56,699 bases of DNA from Alcaligenaceae bacterium (GTDB lineage: Bacteria > Pseudomonadota > Gammaproteobacteria > Burkholderiales > Burkholderiaceae_B), in assembly GCA_029263795.1 (NCBI GenBank), contig JAJUFI010000003.1, forward strand, positions 1 through 56,699, read 5' to 3'. The translations under genes were made by a program, and so were the position numbers. Positions 8,843 to 19,505 of this stretch are shown here, in pieces. Under the pieces are notes generated by a model. The model was not told the DNA's origin, made no database searches, and was given only the letters and a program-made list of their open reading frames with translations. Position 1 is the first letter of the stretch. Each line of letters opens with the position of its first letter.

Positions 8843-10371
8843 TATTGCTGTCCTGGAGTACGTTGATGCCAGTCGGTGGCCTGCTGGAAGCAGTCAGCGA
8901 TGGCGAGCAGTTCGCCTTCTGCGAAGTAATTGCCGATGATCTGCAGCCCGATGGGGAGCTTGGGCTCGGCGCTGAAGCCGCAGGGGACCGACATGGCCGG
9001 CAGGCCGGCCAGGTTCACGCTGAGCGTGTAGATGTCGGACAGCCAATCGGCGATCGGGTCTTCGCTGTTGTCGCCGATCAGGCGGGCGACGTTTGGCGCG
9101 ACTGGGCCCATGATGACGTCACAGTGTTCCGAAAACGCCCGTTGGAAATCGTCGGTGATCATACGGCGCACACGCTGTGCCTGCAGGTAGTAGGCGTCGT
9201 AGTAGCCGTGGCAGAGTACGTAGGTGCCGGCCAGGATGCGGCGACGAACTTCAGGGCCAAACCCTTCAAAGCGCGAACGGCTGGTCATCTCTTCGAGGTC
9301 GGAGTATTCAGCAGCACGATGGCCGAACCGTACACCGTCGAAGCGGGACAGGTTGGTGGACGCTTCCGCGGGAGCGATGACGTAGTAGGCCGGAATGCAA
9401 AGTTCAGTGCGCGGCAGGGAAATTTCCACTCGCACGGCGCCAAGATCTTCAAAGGTGCGCAGTGCCTGTTCCACCGCCTGGGCGACATCAGTCGACAGAC
9501 CGCCGTTGAAGTATTCACGTGGCACACCGATGCGCAGCCCTTGCAACGGACGGCTACCTTTCTGTTGCTGGGTGGCCAGTGCCGCATCGAAGCTGCTGCG
9601 GATGCGCTTAGCATCATTCGTTTGGCCGTTGCAGCTTTCCAGGCTGGTGGAGTCCATGGGGTCGAAGCCGACCATGGGTTCCAGAAGTTCAAGCAGGTCG
9701 CGGGCGTGGCGGGCGATTGCACCGGCCTGGTCCAGGCTGGAACCGTAGGCGATGATCCCGAAGCGCGATACCGTGCCATAAGTGGGCTTGATTCCCGACA
9801 AGCCGCAGAACGCGGAAGGCTGGCGGATGGAACCACCGGTATCGGTACCGGTGGACGCCATGACGAGGCCAGCTGCCACGGCGGCGGCAGAACCGCCGGA
9901 TGAACCGCCGGGAACCCGGTTGTGGTCCCATGGGTTCAGCGTTTTTCCGAAGTAGGACGTTTCGTTGCCGGAGCCCATGGCGAACTCGTCGCAGTTGAGC
10001 TTGCCCAGCGATACGGCGCCCGCGTCAGCCAGGCGGCTGACTACCGTTGCGTCAAAGGGGCTGACGTAATTTTCCAGCATGCGGCTGGCCGCCGTGGTGC
10101 GCCACCCGCGCGTGACGAAGACGTCTTTGTGCGCGATGGGCACACCGGCCAGCGCAGGGGCGTCACCCGACTTGAGTGCGGTGTCCGCCTTGGCGGCCTG
10201 GGCCAGGGTGAGGTCTGCATCGACATGCAGGAATGCATTCAGTTTGGACTGGGCTTCGATGGCCTCGAGTGCACTGCGGGCCAGCTCGACGGCGCTGACT
10301 TCGCCGCTGCGGACTGCATCGCGCAATGCCTGAATACTGGGAAACTGGGTGTGAAGGGGAAGGTTTGCCAT
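8842..10371 (-). CDS. gatA: Aspartyl/glutamyl-tRNA(Asn/Gln) amidotransferase subunit A
   Basis: GatA is the glutaminase subunit that supplies ammonia to GatB. The 509-residue protein belongs to the amidase-signature family and has a complete Ser-cisSer-Lys triad: Lys82 (AHKDVF), Ser157 in GGSSGG, and Ser181 in [11 protein letters not shown]. The gene lies 3 bp after gatC and shares one base with gatB, consistent with stoichiometric expression of the heterotrimer. Presence of the complex indicates that Gln-tRNA and/or Asn-tRNA is made by the indirect pathway in this organism. Confidence 0.97.
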   Translation of the reverse strand: MANLPLHTQFPSIQALRDAVRSGEVSAVELARSALEAIEAQSKLNAFLHVDADLTLAQAAKADTALKSGDAPALAGVPIAHKDVFVTRGWRTTAASRMLENYVSPFDATVVSRLADAGAVSLGKLNCDEFAMGSGNETSYFGKTLNPWDHNRVPGGSSGGSAAAVAAGLVMASTGTDTGGSIRQPSAFCGLSGIKPTYGTVSRFGIIAYGSSLDQAGAIARHARDLLELLEPMVGFDPMDSTSLESCNGQTNDAKRIRSSFDAALATQQQKGSRPLQGLRIGVPREYFNGGLSTDVAQAVEQALRTFEDLGAVRVEISLPRTELCIPAYYVIAPAEASTNLSRFDGVRFGHRAAEYSDLEEMTSRSRFEGFGPEVRRRILAGTYVLCHGYYDAYYLQAQRVRRMITDDFQRAFSEHCDVIMGPVAPNVARLIGDNSEDPIADWLSDIYTLSVNLAGLPAMSVPCGFSAEPKLPIGLQIIGNYFAEGELLAIADCFQQATDWHQRTPGQQ

Positions 10372-10374
10372 GCT

Positions 10375-10683
10375 TTACTCGATGACCGTTGGCACGAGGA
10401 AGAGGCCTTCTGCCTGGGCGGGCGCATTGGCCATGAGTTCGGCGCGCTCGTTTTCCGTCATGGTAGGGGCGGCTACGTCATCGCGCAGGCGCAGTTGGAT
10501 GTCCTGGTGGGCAGAGAGGGGGTGCGCCATGGGTTCTACACCCGTGGTGTCGATTGCCTGCAGACGCGCCATCAGACCGAGGATATCATTGAGTTCCTTC
10601 TGGGTCTGGACGGCATCTTCAGGCGAAAGTTCGATGCGCGCCAGCCGTGCGATGCGCTTCACGTCTTGCTCGGAAATTGCCAT
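10375..10683 (-). CDS. gatC: Aspartyl/glutamyl-tRNA(Asn/Gln) amidotransferase subunit C
   Basis: GatC is the small subunit that wraps around GatA and stabilises its association with GatB. The 102-residue protein shows the family pattern VKRIARLARIELSPED near the N-terminus, the ELNDILG helix, and the conserved proline segment GVEPMAHPL. It is the first gene of the operon and is divergent from mreB. A perfect -10 hexamer, TATAAT on this strand, lies at 10773-10778. Confidence 0.95.
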   Translation of the reverse strand: MAISEQDVKRIARLARIELSPEDAVQTQKELNDILGLMARLQAIDTTGVEPMAHPLSAHQDIQLRLRDDVAAPTMTENERAELMANAPAQAEGLFLVPTVIE

Positions 10684-10772
10684 GAGTATGTTGACCTGGG
10701 GGCGGGAAATAGGAATTGTTACGGCTATATCAAAGGGTTACAGCAGCCGTTATTCAATGCTAACAAACACCG

Positions 10773-10778
10773 ATTATA
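10773..10778 (-). promoter_or_regulatory. Putative -10 element for gatCAB
   Basis: Read on the minus strand this is a perfect TATAAT, about 90 bp upstream of gatC in the 216-bp divergent region before mreB. A plus-strand TATAAG at 10775-10780 overlaps it and could serve mreB, with a weak -35 TTCAAT 16 bp upstream. The two promoters would then compete for the same DNA. Confidence 0.4.
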
Positions 10779-10854
10779 AGTTATCATTCCTTGTTTGATC
10801 GGATAGTCCGGCTTCCCGCAGCGCGCGGCACCAGGTGCGCGGGTGTACGTTTAA

Positions 10855-11943
<1,089 letters not shown>

Positions 11944-11999
11944 TATCGGTATTGCACTGACCCGTGCGCGGTCCGGCGCGGGTGGTGTTCAACAGACTC

Positions 12000-12890
12000 A
12001 TGCAGGAAAACGGCTCGCTGAAGTTGTTCAGACACGGTCCGCCAGCCGAAGTTCGGCTGTTCGCGCTGGCTTTTCTTGCGCTTGCCCTGTTGCTGGTGGA
12101 CGCCCGCTGGTCAACCCTGGAACCCATGCGGCAGGGAATTTCGGTTCTGCTTTATCCCTTCCAGCGCATCATGCTGGCCCCGCGTGATGGTGTGGAGCGC
12201 GTCAAGGGCTGGATCGATGCCGCCAATGAAATGCGCATCGAGAAAGAAGCCCTGCAGCGGCAGCGCATCGAGCTGGCGCAAATGGCCACGCATGCGGCAC
12301 AGCTGGCGGCCGAGAATGACCAGTTACGGCGTCTCCTGAATGTGCCGGGTACGGTCACTCAGCCGGCCATCGCGGTTGAAGTGCTGTTCGAGCCCACCAG
12401 TGCCTTCAATCACCACCTGGTTTTCAACAAAGGAAGTTCCAGCGGCATACAACCAGGTATGCCCGTGATTGATGAAGGTGGAGTGGTCGGCCAGATCGTG
12501 CGCGTCACCCCCTTCACGTCGGAAGCCGCGCTCATCAATGACGACAAACTTTCCATTCCGGTGCAGATCCTGCGCAACGGCCTGCGCCTGATCGCCTTTG
12601 GTGGCGGTGCCGATGGAAAGATGGAAGTACGTTATCTCACCGCAAATGCAGACATTGAACCGGGCGATGAGCTCGTTACCAGTGGAATTGGCGGGTTGTT
12701 TCCTGCTGGGCTGTCTGTTGCAAGGGTCGACAGCGTCCACAGGGACTCGGCCACGGGCTTTGCCATGGCTCTGGCTTCACCGCTGGCCCATCCGGAACGG
12801 CACCGGCATTTCCTGGTGTTGCAGGTAGACGTCGAAGAAGCCAAGCGTCACCGGGAAGCTCTCAACGGTTCTCCTGGAGATCTGCGCTGA
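12000..12890 (+). CDS. mreC: Rod-shape-determining protein MreC
   Basis: MreC is a bitopic inner-membrane protein that links MreB to PBP2 in the periplasm. The sequence has a short cytoplasmic tail, one transmembrane helix (about residues 18-37), a coiled coil rich in Glu/Gln (about 75-115), and the beta-barrel periplasmic domain with the segment VIDEGGVVGQIVRV. ATG at 12000 (296 residues) is chosen; a GTG at 11964 would add 12 residues without family similarity. Neither start has a strong ribosome site. The stop overlaps the mreD start by one base (TGATG). Confidence 0.94.
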   Translation: MQENGSLKLFRHGPPAEVRLFALAFLALALLLVDARWSTLEPMRQGISVLLYPFQRIMLAPRDGVERVKGWIDAANEMRIEKEALQRQRIELAQMATHAAQLAAENDQLRRLLNVPGTVTQPAIAVEVLFEPTSAFNHHLVFNKGSSSGIQPGMPVIDEGGVVGQIVRVTPFTSEAALINDDKLSIPVQILRNGLRLIAFGGGADGKMEVRYLTANADIEPGDELVTSGIGGLFPAGLSVARVDSVHRDSATGFAMALASPLAHPERHRHFLVLQVDVEEAKRHREALNGSPGDLR

Positions 12891-13459
12891 TGGCCCGCCG
12901 TGTCAAGGTCGAGGTCACGCGCAAGAGAGCGGGGCTCTCTTCGCTGGAGCCCATCGATACCGCGCCTTTCCGGCTGGCAGCGAACCCTGGTTTCATCTGG
13001 TTCAGCGTTATCGCGGTCTGGCTGTTTTCCCTTCTTCCATGGCGGGTGTGGCAGCCCGCGCCGGATCTCCTCCTGCTGGTCATCGCCTATTGGTGCCTGA
13101 ACGAGCCACGACGCATGGGCATGGGCACTGCTTTCTGTTTCGGCATTCTGATGGACGTGCATGACGGCAGCCTGCTTGGAGTGCATGCCCTTACCTACAC
13201 GCTTGCCGCCTACGGCACCCTGGTGCTTTCACGGCGGCTGCAGCGCTTCAATTCGGTGGTTCAGTGCCTTCATGTGCTGCCCATCTTCGTCATAGCCAAA
13301 TCAGCAAGCCGTTTGATAGAAGGCTGGCTGGCGGGGGAGTGGCTGGGATGGAATTGGCTCTGGTCCGCCTTCCTCATGGCGCTGCTCTGGCCCTTGGTCG
13401 ATGTGCTGTTGCAGATGCCGCAGCGTCGCCATGAGGAAGGCGACGGCGGCGCGGTCTGA
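12890..13459 (+). CDS. mreD: Rod-shape-determining protein MreD
   Basis: MreD is a small multi-spanning membrane component of the elongasome. The 189-residue protein has a basic N-terminus of about 40 residues followed by about five hydrophobic helices; LFSLLPWRVWQPAPDLLLLV and the segment GILMDVHDGSLLG are typical of betaproteobacterial MreD. It shares one base with the mreC stop and sits 14 bp before the PBP2 gene. Identification is from hydropathy, length and operon position as well as sequence. Confidence 0.93.
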   Translation: MARRVKVEVTRKRAGLSSLEPIDTAPFRLAANPGFIWFSVIAVWLFSLLPWRVWQPAPDLLLLVIAYWCLNEPRRMGMGTAFCFGILMDVHDGSLLGVHALTYTLAAYGTLVLSRRLQRFNSVVQCLHVLPIFVIAKSASRLIEGWLAGEWLGWNWLWSAFLMALLWPLVDVLLQMPQRRHEEGDGGAV

Positions 13460-13473
13460 AGGCGGCGCGGCTC

Positions 13474-15528
13474 ATGTTCGAGTTCAAGAAAACCTCCCAG
13501 ATCCAACGCAAGCGCATGGCCGTGCGTGTGTGGGTGGCCGGCCTATTTGCGCTGCTCTGTTTCTGCCTGCTGGGTGCCCGTCTCTGGCATTTGCAGGTTG
13601 TGCGTCATGACAGTCTGTCGGCGCGGGCTGAACAGAATCGCATTACTGTGGTGCCCATTCCGCCCCGGCGAGGCGAGATCGTGGACCGCAATGGCATCGT
13701 GTTGGCCAGCAATCATCGCGATTACACTTTGTCCGTGGTTCCGGCGCGAGTACAAGGCGACATGGAGACCATGCTTGATGAAATTGGTGAGCTGGTGGAA
13801 ATCACTCCGCGCGACCGCCGCCGTTTTCTCAAGAATGTCAGCCAGAACGGTCGCTATACCGAAATCCTGCTGCGCAATAACCTGACGGACGAAGAGGCCT
13901 ATTGGTTCGCAGCCCATTCCTGGCGTTTCCCGGGGGTGGAACTGCAGGCGCGCTGGGTGCGCGAATATCCTCACGGGGAAACAGCTGCACATGTTCTGGG
14001 CTATGTGGGCAGAATTTCGGAAGCCGACCTGCAGCGCCTGGAAGAAGAAGGCAATATCGGCAACTATCGAGGCACACAGGTAATAGGCAAGAAGGGCATA
14101 GAGAGCACTTGGGAAGAAGTGCTCCACGGCCGCACTGGTGTGGAAGAGGTGGAAGTTACGGCCTCCGGCCGGCCGGTGCGCACACTCAGTCGCATTGACC
14201 CTGTTCCCGGCGCGAATCTACGGCTTTCCCTGGATATTCACCTGCAGAAGGTGGCCGAAAAGGAATTCGAAGGGCGCCGCGGTGCGCTGGTGGCCATTCA
14301 TCCGCCCACCGGGGAGGTCCTGGCCTTTGTATCAGCACCGTCTTTTGACCCCAACCTCTTTGTGGACGGGATTGACGTCGAAAACTGGAAGCGCCTGAAT
14401 GAATCACCGGACCATCCTCTGGTGAACCGGCCCCTCACCGGCACTTATCCTATCGGTTCCACTTACAAGCCCTTTGTGGCCCTGGCCGCCCTGGAACTCG
14501 GCAAGCGTGGCGCCAAGGATCGTATCCAGGACCCGGGGTACTTCGAGTTCGGGGGCCAGCGCTTCCGCAATGCGGGGGGGGCCGCGTACGGGCCTACCGA
14601 CATGCACCGGGCCATTGTGGTGTCTTCCGACACGTATTTCTTCTCTCTCGGCCCGGAAATCGGCGTGAACGCACTGCATGATTTTTCCAAACAGTTTGGT
14701 TTTGGGCAGCGGACGGGCATCGACCTTGACGGCGAACGGCGCGGTGTCCTGCCCTCCACGGAATGGAAACGCAGTGCCTACAAGAAGCCTTCGCAGCAGC
14801 GCTGGTATGCGGGCGAAACCGTTTCAGTGGCCGTGGGGCAGGGGTACAACTCCTTCACATTGCTGCAACTGGCTCAAGCGACTTCGGTTCTCGCCAATAA
14901 CGGCGTGTACATGCGGCCTCATCTGGTGGATGAGATTCACTGGTCACGCTCCGGCACGGTTGAAAAAACTGTCACCGAGCCTTCCCACGTCATTCCGCTC
15001 AAGCCGCAGAACCTGGCGGTGATCCGTGATGCCATGGTCGATGTGGTGCGCAAGGGAACGGCCCGCCGGGTGTTCAAGGACACGCATTATCAGGCAGCCG
15101 GCAAGACGGGAACGGCCCAGGTTTTCAGTCTCAGGGGCGCGCGTTATGACGCGGATGCGGTGGATGAGCGCCTGCGCGATCACTCCCTTTTCATGGCTTA
15201 CGCACCCGTGGAAGACCCGCAGATTGCGGTGGCGGTCATCGTGGAAAATGGAGGCTGGGGAACGGCGGCTGCCGCGCCGATTGCGCGCAAGGTGTTCGAT
15301 TACTGGCTGGATCCCAAGCGGGTAGAGGCGCGGGCGATGGCAGGTATGCGGGCTGCAGAGCCACTGGCGGATTCCGACGAGCTGGAAGAAGAAGCACAGG
15401 GGGAATCTCCCGATGCAGTGATTCCTCCTGAGCACTTGCCCCCACCTTCCCGTGATGATGAGTCACCTGTTCGTGTGCCCGTCGGCCCGCAGCCGACCTT
15501 GCGCATCCAGCTCAGGAGTGTGGAATGA
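13474..15528 (+). CDS. mrdA: Penicillin-binding protein 2 (elongasome transpeptidase)
   Basis: PBP2 is the class B transpeptidase that cross-links peptidoglycan during lateral growth, working with RodA. The 684-residue protein has one N-terminal transmembrane anchor (about 18-38), the pedestal motif RRGEIVDRNG (about 65-74), and all three catalytic motifs: STYK with Ser329, SSD at 384-386, and KTGT from Lys544. After about residue 610 there is an acidic, proline-rich tail of about 70 residues, longer than in enterobacterial PBP2 and probably disordered. It overlaps mrdB by 4 bases. Confidence 0.97.
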   Translation: MFEFKKTSQIQRKRMAVRVWVAGLFALLCFCLLGARLWHLQVVRHDSLSARAEQNRITVVPIPPRRGEIVDRNGIVLASNHRDYTLSVVPARVQGDMETMLDEIGELVEITPRDRRRFLKNVSQNGRYTEILLRNNLTDEEAYWFAAHSWRFPGVELQARWVREYPHGETAAHVLGYVGRISEADLQRLEEEGNIGNYRGTQVIGKKGIESTWEEVLHGRTGVEEVEVTASGRPVRTLSRIDPVPGANLRLSLDIHLQKVAEKEFEGRRGALVAIHPPTGEVLAFVSAPSFDPNLFVDGIDVENWKRLNESPDHPLVNRPLTGTYPIGSTYKPFVALAALELGKRGAKDRIQDPGYFEFGGQRFRNAGGAAYGPTDMHRAIVVSSDTYFFSLGPEIGVNALHDFSKQFGFGQRTGIDLDGERRGVLPSTEWKRSAYKKPSQQRWYAGETVSVAVGQGYNSFTLLQLAQATSVLANNGVYMRPHLVDEIHWSRSGTVEKTVTEPSHVIPLKPQNLAVIRDAMVDVVRKGTARRVFKDTHYQAAGKTGTAQVFSLRGARYDADAVDERLRDHSLFMAYAPVEDPQIAVAVIVENGGWGTAAAAPIARKVFDYWLDPKRVEARAMAGMRAAEPLADSDELEEEAQGESPDAVIPPEHLPPPSRDDESPVRVPVGPQPTLRIQLRSVE

Positions 15529-16670
15529 AACGGCGGCTGGCCAATCAGGGAATTCGAATACTCACGGCCTTTGACTGGCCCTTGCTGGCCCTGCTACTGA
15601 TCATGGCGGTGCTGGGTCTGACCATCATGCACTCGGCGGTGGGCGGCACGGACTGGCGCTTCGCGGAGCAATCCCGGAATTTTGTGGTGGCGTTTGCCGC
15701 CATGTGGATTGCGGCAGCACTGCCCCCACCTTTGTTGATGCGGCTTTCGCCCTATGTGTATGCGGTAGGGGTGATTTTGCTGCTAGGGGTGGAATTCTTT
15801 GGGGAAACGAGCAAGGGTGCCACCCGCTGGCTGGACCTCGGGCTGATTCGAATTCAGCCTTCCGAGATGCTGAAAATATCCGTGCCCATGATGCTGGCCT
15901 GGTATCTTCATAAGAACAAAGGCAGTCTGCGTGTGCGCGACTTTTTCGTTACCCTCGTGCTGCTCGCCATTCCCTTTATCCTCATCGTGCGTCAGCCCGA
16001 CCTGGGTACAGCCCTGCTGGTTTTTGCCAGCGGTTTTTTCGTGATCTATTTTGGTGGGCTTTCTTTCCGGCTGCTGGTGCCACTGTTCGTGGGCGGTGCG
16101 CTGCTGATAGGTGGGGTCATCCATTACGAGGATCAGATCTGCCGGCCGGAGGTTGACTGGGTGGTTCTGCACGACTATCAGAAGCATCGCGTATGCACCT
16201 TGCTTGATCCGACATCCGATCCTCTGGGCAAGGGCTTCCACACCATTCAGTCCATGATTGCCATCGGTTCCGGAGGCATATATGGCAAGGGCTATCTGAA
16301 AGGCACCCAGTCGCATCTGGACTTCATTCCGGAGCGCACGACCGACTTCATCTTTGCCGTTTACGCTGAAGAATTCGGGCTCTACGGTGGCATCATGATG
16401 CTGGTGCTGTATGGCCTGCTGGTGATGCGTGGGCTGCACATTGCGCTTCAGGCGCGTACTCAATATGGGCGCCTGCTGGCGGGAGCCATGTCCATGATGT
16501 TCTTCACCTATGTGTTCGTGAACATCGGCATGGTGACAGGCATACTGCCGGTGGTGGGAGTGCCCCTGCCTTTCCTGAGCTACGGAGGCACGGCGCTGCT
16601 GACGCTGGGGGTGGCTGGAGGCATACTCATGAGCATTAGCAGCTACCAGCCGCCGCGCGAGCGCGACTGA
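15525..16670 (+). CDS. mrdB: RodA, SEDS-family peptidoglycan glycosyltransferase
   Basis: RodA polymerises lipid II into glycan strands in partnership with PBP2. The 381-residue protein has about ten transmembrane helices and the SEDS signatures GATRWLDLG with IQPSEMLK near residue 105, and the C-terminal PFLSYGGTALL. Start ATG overlaps the mrdA stop (ATGA), so the synthase pair is translationally coupled. It ends the five-gene rod operon and is convergent with mutY 23 bp away. Confidence 0.96.
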   Translation: MKRRLANQGIRILTAFDWPLLALLLIMAVLGLTIMHSAVGGTDWRFAEQSRNFVVAFAAMWIAAALPPPLLMRLSPYVYAVGVILLLGVEFFGETSKGATRWLDLGLIRIQPSEMLKISVPMMLAWYLHKNKGSLRVRDFFVTLVLLAIPFILIVRQPDLGTALLVFASGFFVIYFGGLSFRLLVPLFVGGALLIGGVIHYEDQICRPEVDWVVLHDYQKHRVCTLLDPTSDPLGKGFHTIQSMIAIGSGGIYGKGYLKGTQSHLDFIPERTTDFIFAVYAEEFGLYGGIMMLVLYGLLVMRGLHIALQARTQYGRLLAGAMSMMFFTYVFVNIGMVTGILPVVGVPLPFLSYGGTALLTLGVAGGILMSISSYQPPRERD

Positions 16671-16693
16671 CGATTCTCCTTGCCTGCCTTTTT

Positions 16694-17770
16694 CTAGCGG
16701 CCAGCCTTCATGGGCAGTGCATCGAGCAATGCGCGCACTGGTGCGGGGGTCGCGGCCTGCGACAGTTCATCTAAGGCGAACCAGGCCTCCCTGGGGCGGG
16801 TTTCATTCAGCCCAGCGGGTGCTTCCAGCAGCCAGGGCTCTATATGCAGGCGGAAATGCGTGAACGTATGCACGAAAGTAGCCATGCGGCCCTCTTCGTT
16901 CATCGAAATTCCCCGGGCCAGGCAATCCGCCTCCATGTCCTCCTGGGATTCGTAGCGGGGCAGGCTCCACAAGCCCCCCCACAGGCCGGGTTCGGGCTGT
17001 TTTTCCAGAAGCATGTGGCCATCATGGTGCAATAGCAGCATGGCGCAGTGGCGCTCGGGTACAACGCGCTTCGGACGCCGTTCCGGCAGCACGTCCTGCA
17101 GGCCGCGCAAACGGGCTTCGCAATCACCCGCCAGAGGGCATTTGTCGCATAGGGGCTTGCTGCGCGTACAGATTTGAGCGCCCAAGTCCATCAGGCCCTG
17201 CGTGTAGGCTCCCATGTCCAGGTCCGCGCCGGCCTGTTCCACAGCAGCTTCGGCCAGTGCCCAAAGCTGCTGTTCCACCGCCCGCAGTCCGGGGTAGCCG
17301 TGGACTCCAAAATACCGCGTGAACAGGCGCTTGACGTTGCCGTCCATGATGGGCGAGCGTTCCCCATGACAGAAGGCGGCTATTGCGGCGGCAGTGGACC
17401 GGCCGATACCGGGTAGAGCGGCAAGTTCCTCGGCGGTTGCGGGAAAGCGACCGCCATGCTCATTGACCACAACCTGTGCACAGCGGTGCAGATTACGCGC
17501 CCGAGCGTAATACCCCAGGCCAGCCCAGTAGGGCATGACTTCTTCTTGCGAAGCCTGAGCCAGGCTCTGGATGCTCGGAAACCGAACCAGGAAGCGTTCG
17601 TAATAGGGGATAACGGTGCTGACCTGGGTCTGCTGCAGCATGATTTCAGACAGCCAGACCCGATAGGGGTCTGTTGTGCCCTGCCAGGGCAGGTGGTGTC
17701 GGCCATGCTGGCGTTGCCAGTCGCAGACCTGTTGTGCGAAGTCGTGCAGGCTGGAAGGTGAGGACATCAT
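16694..17770 (-). CDS. mutY: A/G-specific adenine DNA glycosylase MutY
   Basis: MutY removes adenine mispaired with 8-oxoguanine or guanine. The 358-residue form starting at 17770 has the catalytic Glu42 (SEIMLQQTQV), the helix-hairpin-helix LPGIGRS (about 119-125), catalytic Asp143 in MDGNVKR, the 4Fe-4S ligands Cys201, 208, 211 and 217 (C-X6-C-X2-C-X5-C), and a C-terminal NUDIX-like 8-oxoG recognition domain from about 230. The frame is open further upstream, but that part lies inside ftsX. This start shares one base with the ftsX stop, so MutY is translationally coupled to the division operon. Confidence 0.95.
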   Translation of the reverse strand: MMSSPSSLHDFAQQVCDWQRQHGRHHLPWQGTTDPYRVWLSEIMLQQTQVSTVIPYYERFLVRFPSIQSLAQASQEEVMPYWAGLGYYARARNLHRCAQVVVNEHGGRFPATAEELAALPGIGRSTAAAIAAFCHGERSPIMDGNVKRLFTRYFGVHGYPGLRAVEQQLWALAEAAVEQAGADLDMGAYTQGLMDLGAQICTRSKPLCDKCPLAGDCEARLRGLQDVLPERRPKRVVPERHCAMLLLHHDGHMLLEKQPEPGLWGGLWSLPRYESQEDMEADCLARGISMNEEGRMATFVHTFTHFRLHIEPWLLEAPAGLNETRPREAWFALDELSQAATPAPVRALLDALPMKAGR

Positions 17771-18678
17771 CAAAAGTGGGTGTTGCGATAGACCGACCAG
17801 CGCGCTGACAAAGAGCCCAGGATGGCGACCACGATGCCCGCCAGAATGAGGCTGACACCGTCGGGAAGGTGCAGGGGCAGTTCGGTTCCGTAGCTGTTGG
17901 CCAGCCGGTTGATTGCGGTTCCAAGAGGCTGCAGGGCGGCCCAGGCAATGGTAACGGCCAGGACCGACGACAACAGACCTGTCAGTGCTCCCAGATACAG
18001 GAAGGGCCTGCGCACGAAGCTCTCCGTGGCGCCCACCAGGCGGGCGATGGCGATTTCCTCGCGCTGCGTGAGGGCCTGCAGACGCACCGTATTGAACACC
18101 GTTGCAAGCACGACAACCGCCACGCCCATGGCGAGCATCCATAGGCCAATACCGAGGAAGTCCAGCAAGGCTTGCAGGCGCTGAACCCAGGCGCTGTCAA
18201 CCTGGACGGCATCCACCAGATCCAGCTCGCGCCATTGTTTGCTCAGGCGGTCGGTGGTTTGCGCGATTTCCGGGTGCTGGCGCAGAGTAATGACAATGGC
18301 ATCAGGCAGGGGATTGTCAGGCAGCACGGCAAGGGCGTCCGACCAGGCGGGACGGCTGCGCAGCAGCTGCAGCGCTTGTTCGCGCGTGACGATCTCGAGG
18401 GATTCGATTTCCTCCGCATGTGCGCGTTGCAGCTCCGCGCTGATTTTCCGGGCGGCTTCAGGGGGGGCACTGAGGTCCAGATACAGGGTGACTTCAGCGG
18501 AAACCGGCAGCTGACTGATTACGGGCCTGGCCGTATCGAGTACGGCGGCCACCACAATCGGCACAGCCAGACTGAGGCTGATCACCAGAATATTGCATAG
18601 TGAGGAGAACGGCTGGTTGCGAAGGCGCCGGAATGCGACTCCCAGCGCATAACGATGTTGATTCAGCCAGCGCAGCAT
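17770..18678 (-). CDS. ftsX: Cell-division ABC transporter permease FtsX
   Basis: FtsX is the membrane partner of FtsE; in proteobacteria the complex relays ATP hydrolysis to periplasmic amidase activators at the septum. The 302-residue protein has a cytoplasmic N-terminus, one helix at about 24-45, a periplasmic loop of about 130 residues, and three further helices (about 170-192, 222-245, 270-290), the usual FtsX topology. It begins one base into the ftsE stop and overlaps mutY by one base. No amidase activator gene is in the window. Confidence 0.94.
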   Translation of the reverse strand: MLRWLNQHRYALGVAFRRLRNQPFSSLCNILVISLSLAVPIVVAAVLDTARPVISQLPVSAEVTLYLDLSAPPEAARKISAELQRAHAEEIESLEIVTREQALQLLRSRPAWSDALAVLPDNPLPDAIVITLRQHPEIAQTTDRLSKQWRELDLVDAVQVDSAWVQRLQALLDFLGIGLWMLAMGVAVVVLATVFNTVRLQALTQREEIAIARLVGATESFVRRPFLYLGALTGLLSSVLAVTIAWAALQPLGTAINRLANSYGTELPLHLPDGVSLILAGIVVAILGSLSARWSVYRNTHF

Positions 18679-19343
18679 CAGACCCCCGGAATGTCGGTGA
18701 AGCGGCCGCCTTCGATACGCATGGTGCGCCGTGCGTAGTCGGCCATCAGGCTACGGTCATGCGAAGCGATGAGGGTGGTTACACCCACGCGGTTGAAGTC
18801 GCGGAAGACGTCCATGATGCGGCGGGCACTTTCCTCGTCAAGGTTGGCGGTTGGTTCATCGGCAATCAGGATGGAAGGTCGATTGACGATGGCCCGGGCG
18901 ATGGCAAGGCGCTGCTGCTCGCCGCCCGACATTTCTATGGGATTGAGGTCTTCCTTCCCGGCGAGGCCGACTTTTTCCATGGCAGCCCGTGCACGGGACA
19001 GGGACTGCGCCGGGCTGTGGCCCGTTACCGCCAGGGGCAGCAGAACGTTCTGGATGGCGCTTCGGTCGTACAGCAGGTGGGTGTCCTGCAGAATCACCCC
19101 CACAGCCCTTCGCAGGTAGGGCCGGGCGCGGGCAGGCATGCGATCGCTGCGATGCCCGTTGATGAGAGTGGCCCCACGGCTGGGTGGCTCCAGCCCGCCG
19201 ATGAGTTTCAGCAGCGTTGATTTCCCGGCTCCGGACGGCCCTGAAACGAATACGAATTCGCCAGGTTCTATGCGGAAATTCACGTCCGCCAGAATGTTGC
19301 GGCCGCGTCCGTAGGATTTGAAAACATGCTGGAATTCGATCAT
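18678..19343 (-). CDS. ftsE: Cell-division ATP-binding protein FtsE
   Basis: FtsE is the ATPase of the FtsEX complex acting at the divisome. The 221-residue sequence has Walker A GPSGAGKST (35-43), the ABC signature MSGGEQQRLAIARA, and Walker B ILIADEPTANLD, plus the switch His in ASHDRS. It heads the ftsE-ftsX-mutY operon and is divergent from aapJ across 162 bp. Confidence 0.96.
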   Translation of the reverse strand: MIEFQHVFKSYGRGRNILADVNFRIEPGEFVFVSGPSGAGKSTLLKLIGGLEPPSRGATLINGHRSDRMPARARPYLRRAVGVILQDTHLLYDRSAIQNVLLPLAVTGHSPAQSLSRARAAMEKVGLAGKEDLNPIEMSGGEQQRLAIARAIVNRPSILIADEPTANLDEESARRIMDVFRDFNRVGVTTLIASHDRSLMADYARRTMRIEGGRFTDIPGV

Positions 19344-19505
19344 CGGAAACGTACCAACACTGTGGGCTGGCCTTTATTTTTGCAAAGGCCTCAAGGGATA
19401 TCCCCCATGTTACGGGCGGTAAACGAACGGCTACATTCTTGAAGCTGTGGATGCTCATTGTATGCCACGAACTAGCGGTCACAACGACAACCAAGAGGAT
19501 ATTCC

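Noticed and set aside
8845-9903. 352-codon open frame opposite gatA
   Set aside because: Antisense to a conserved amidase-signature gene with intact catalytic triad; composition is typical of a reverse-frame shadow.
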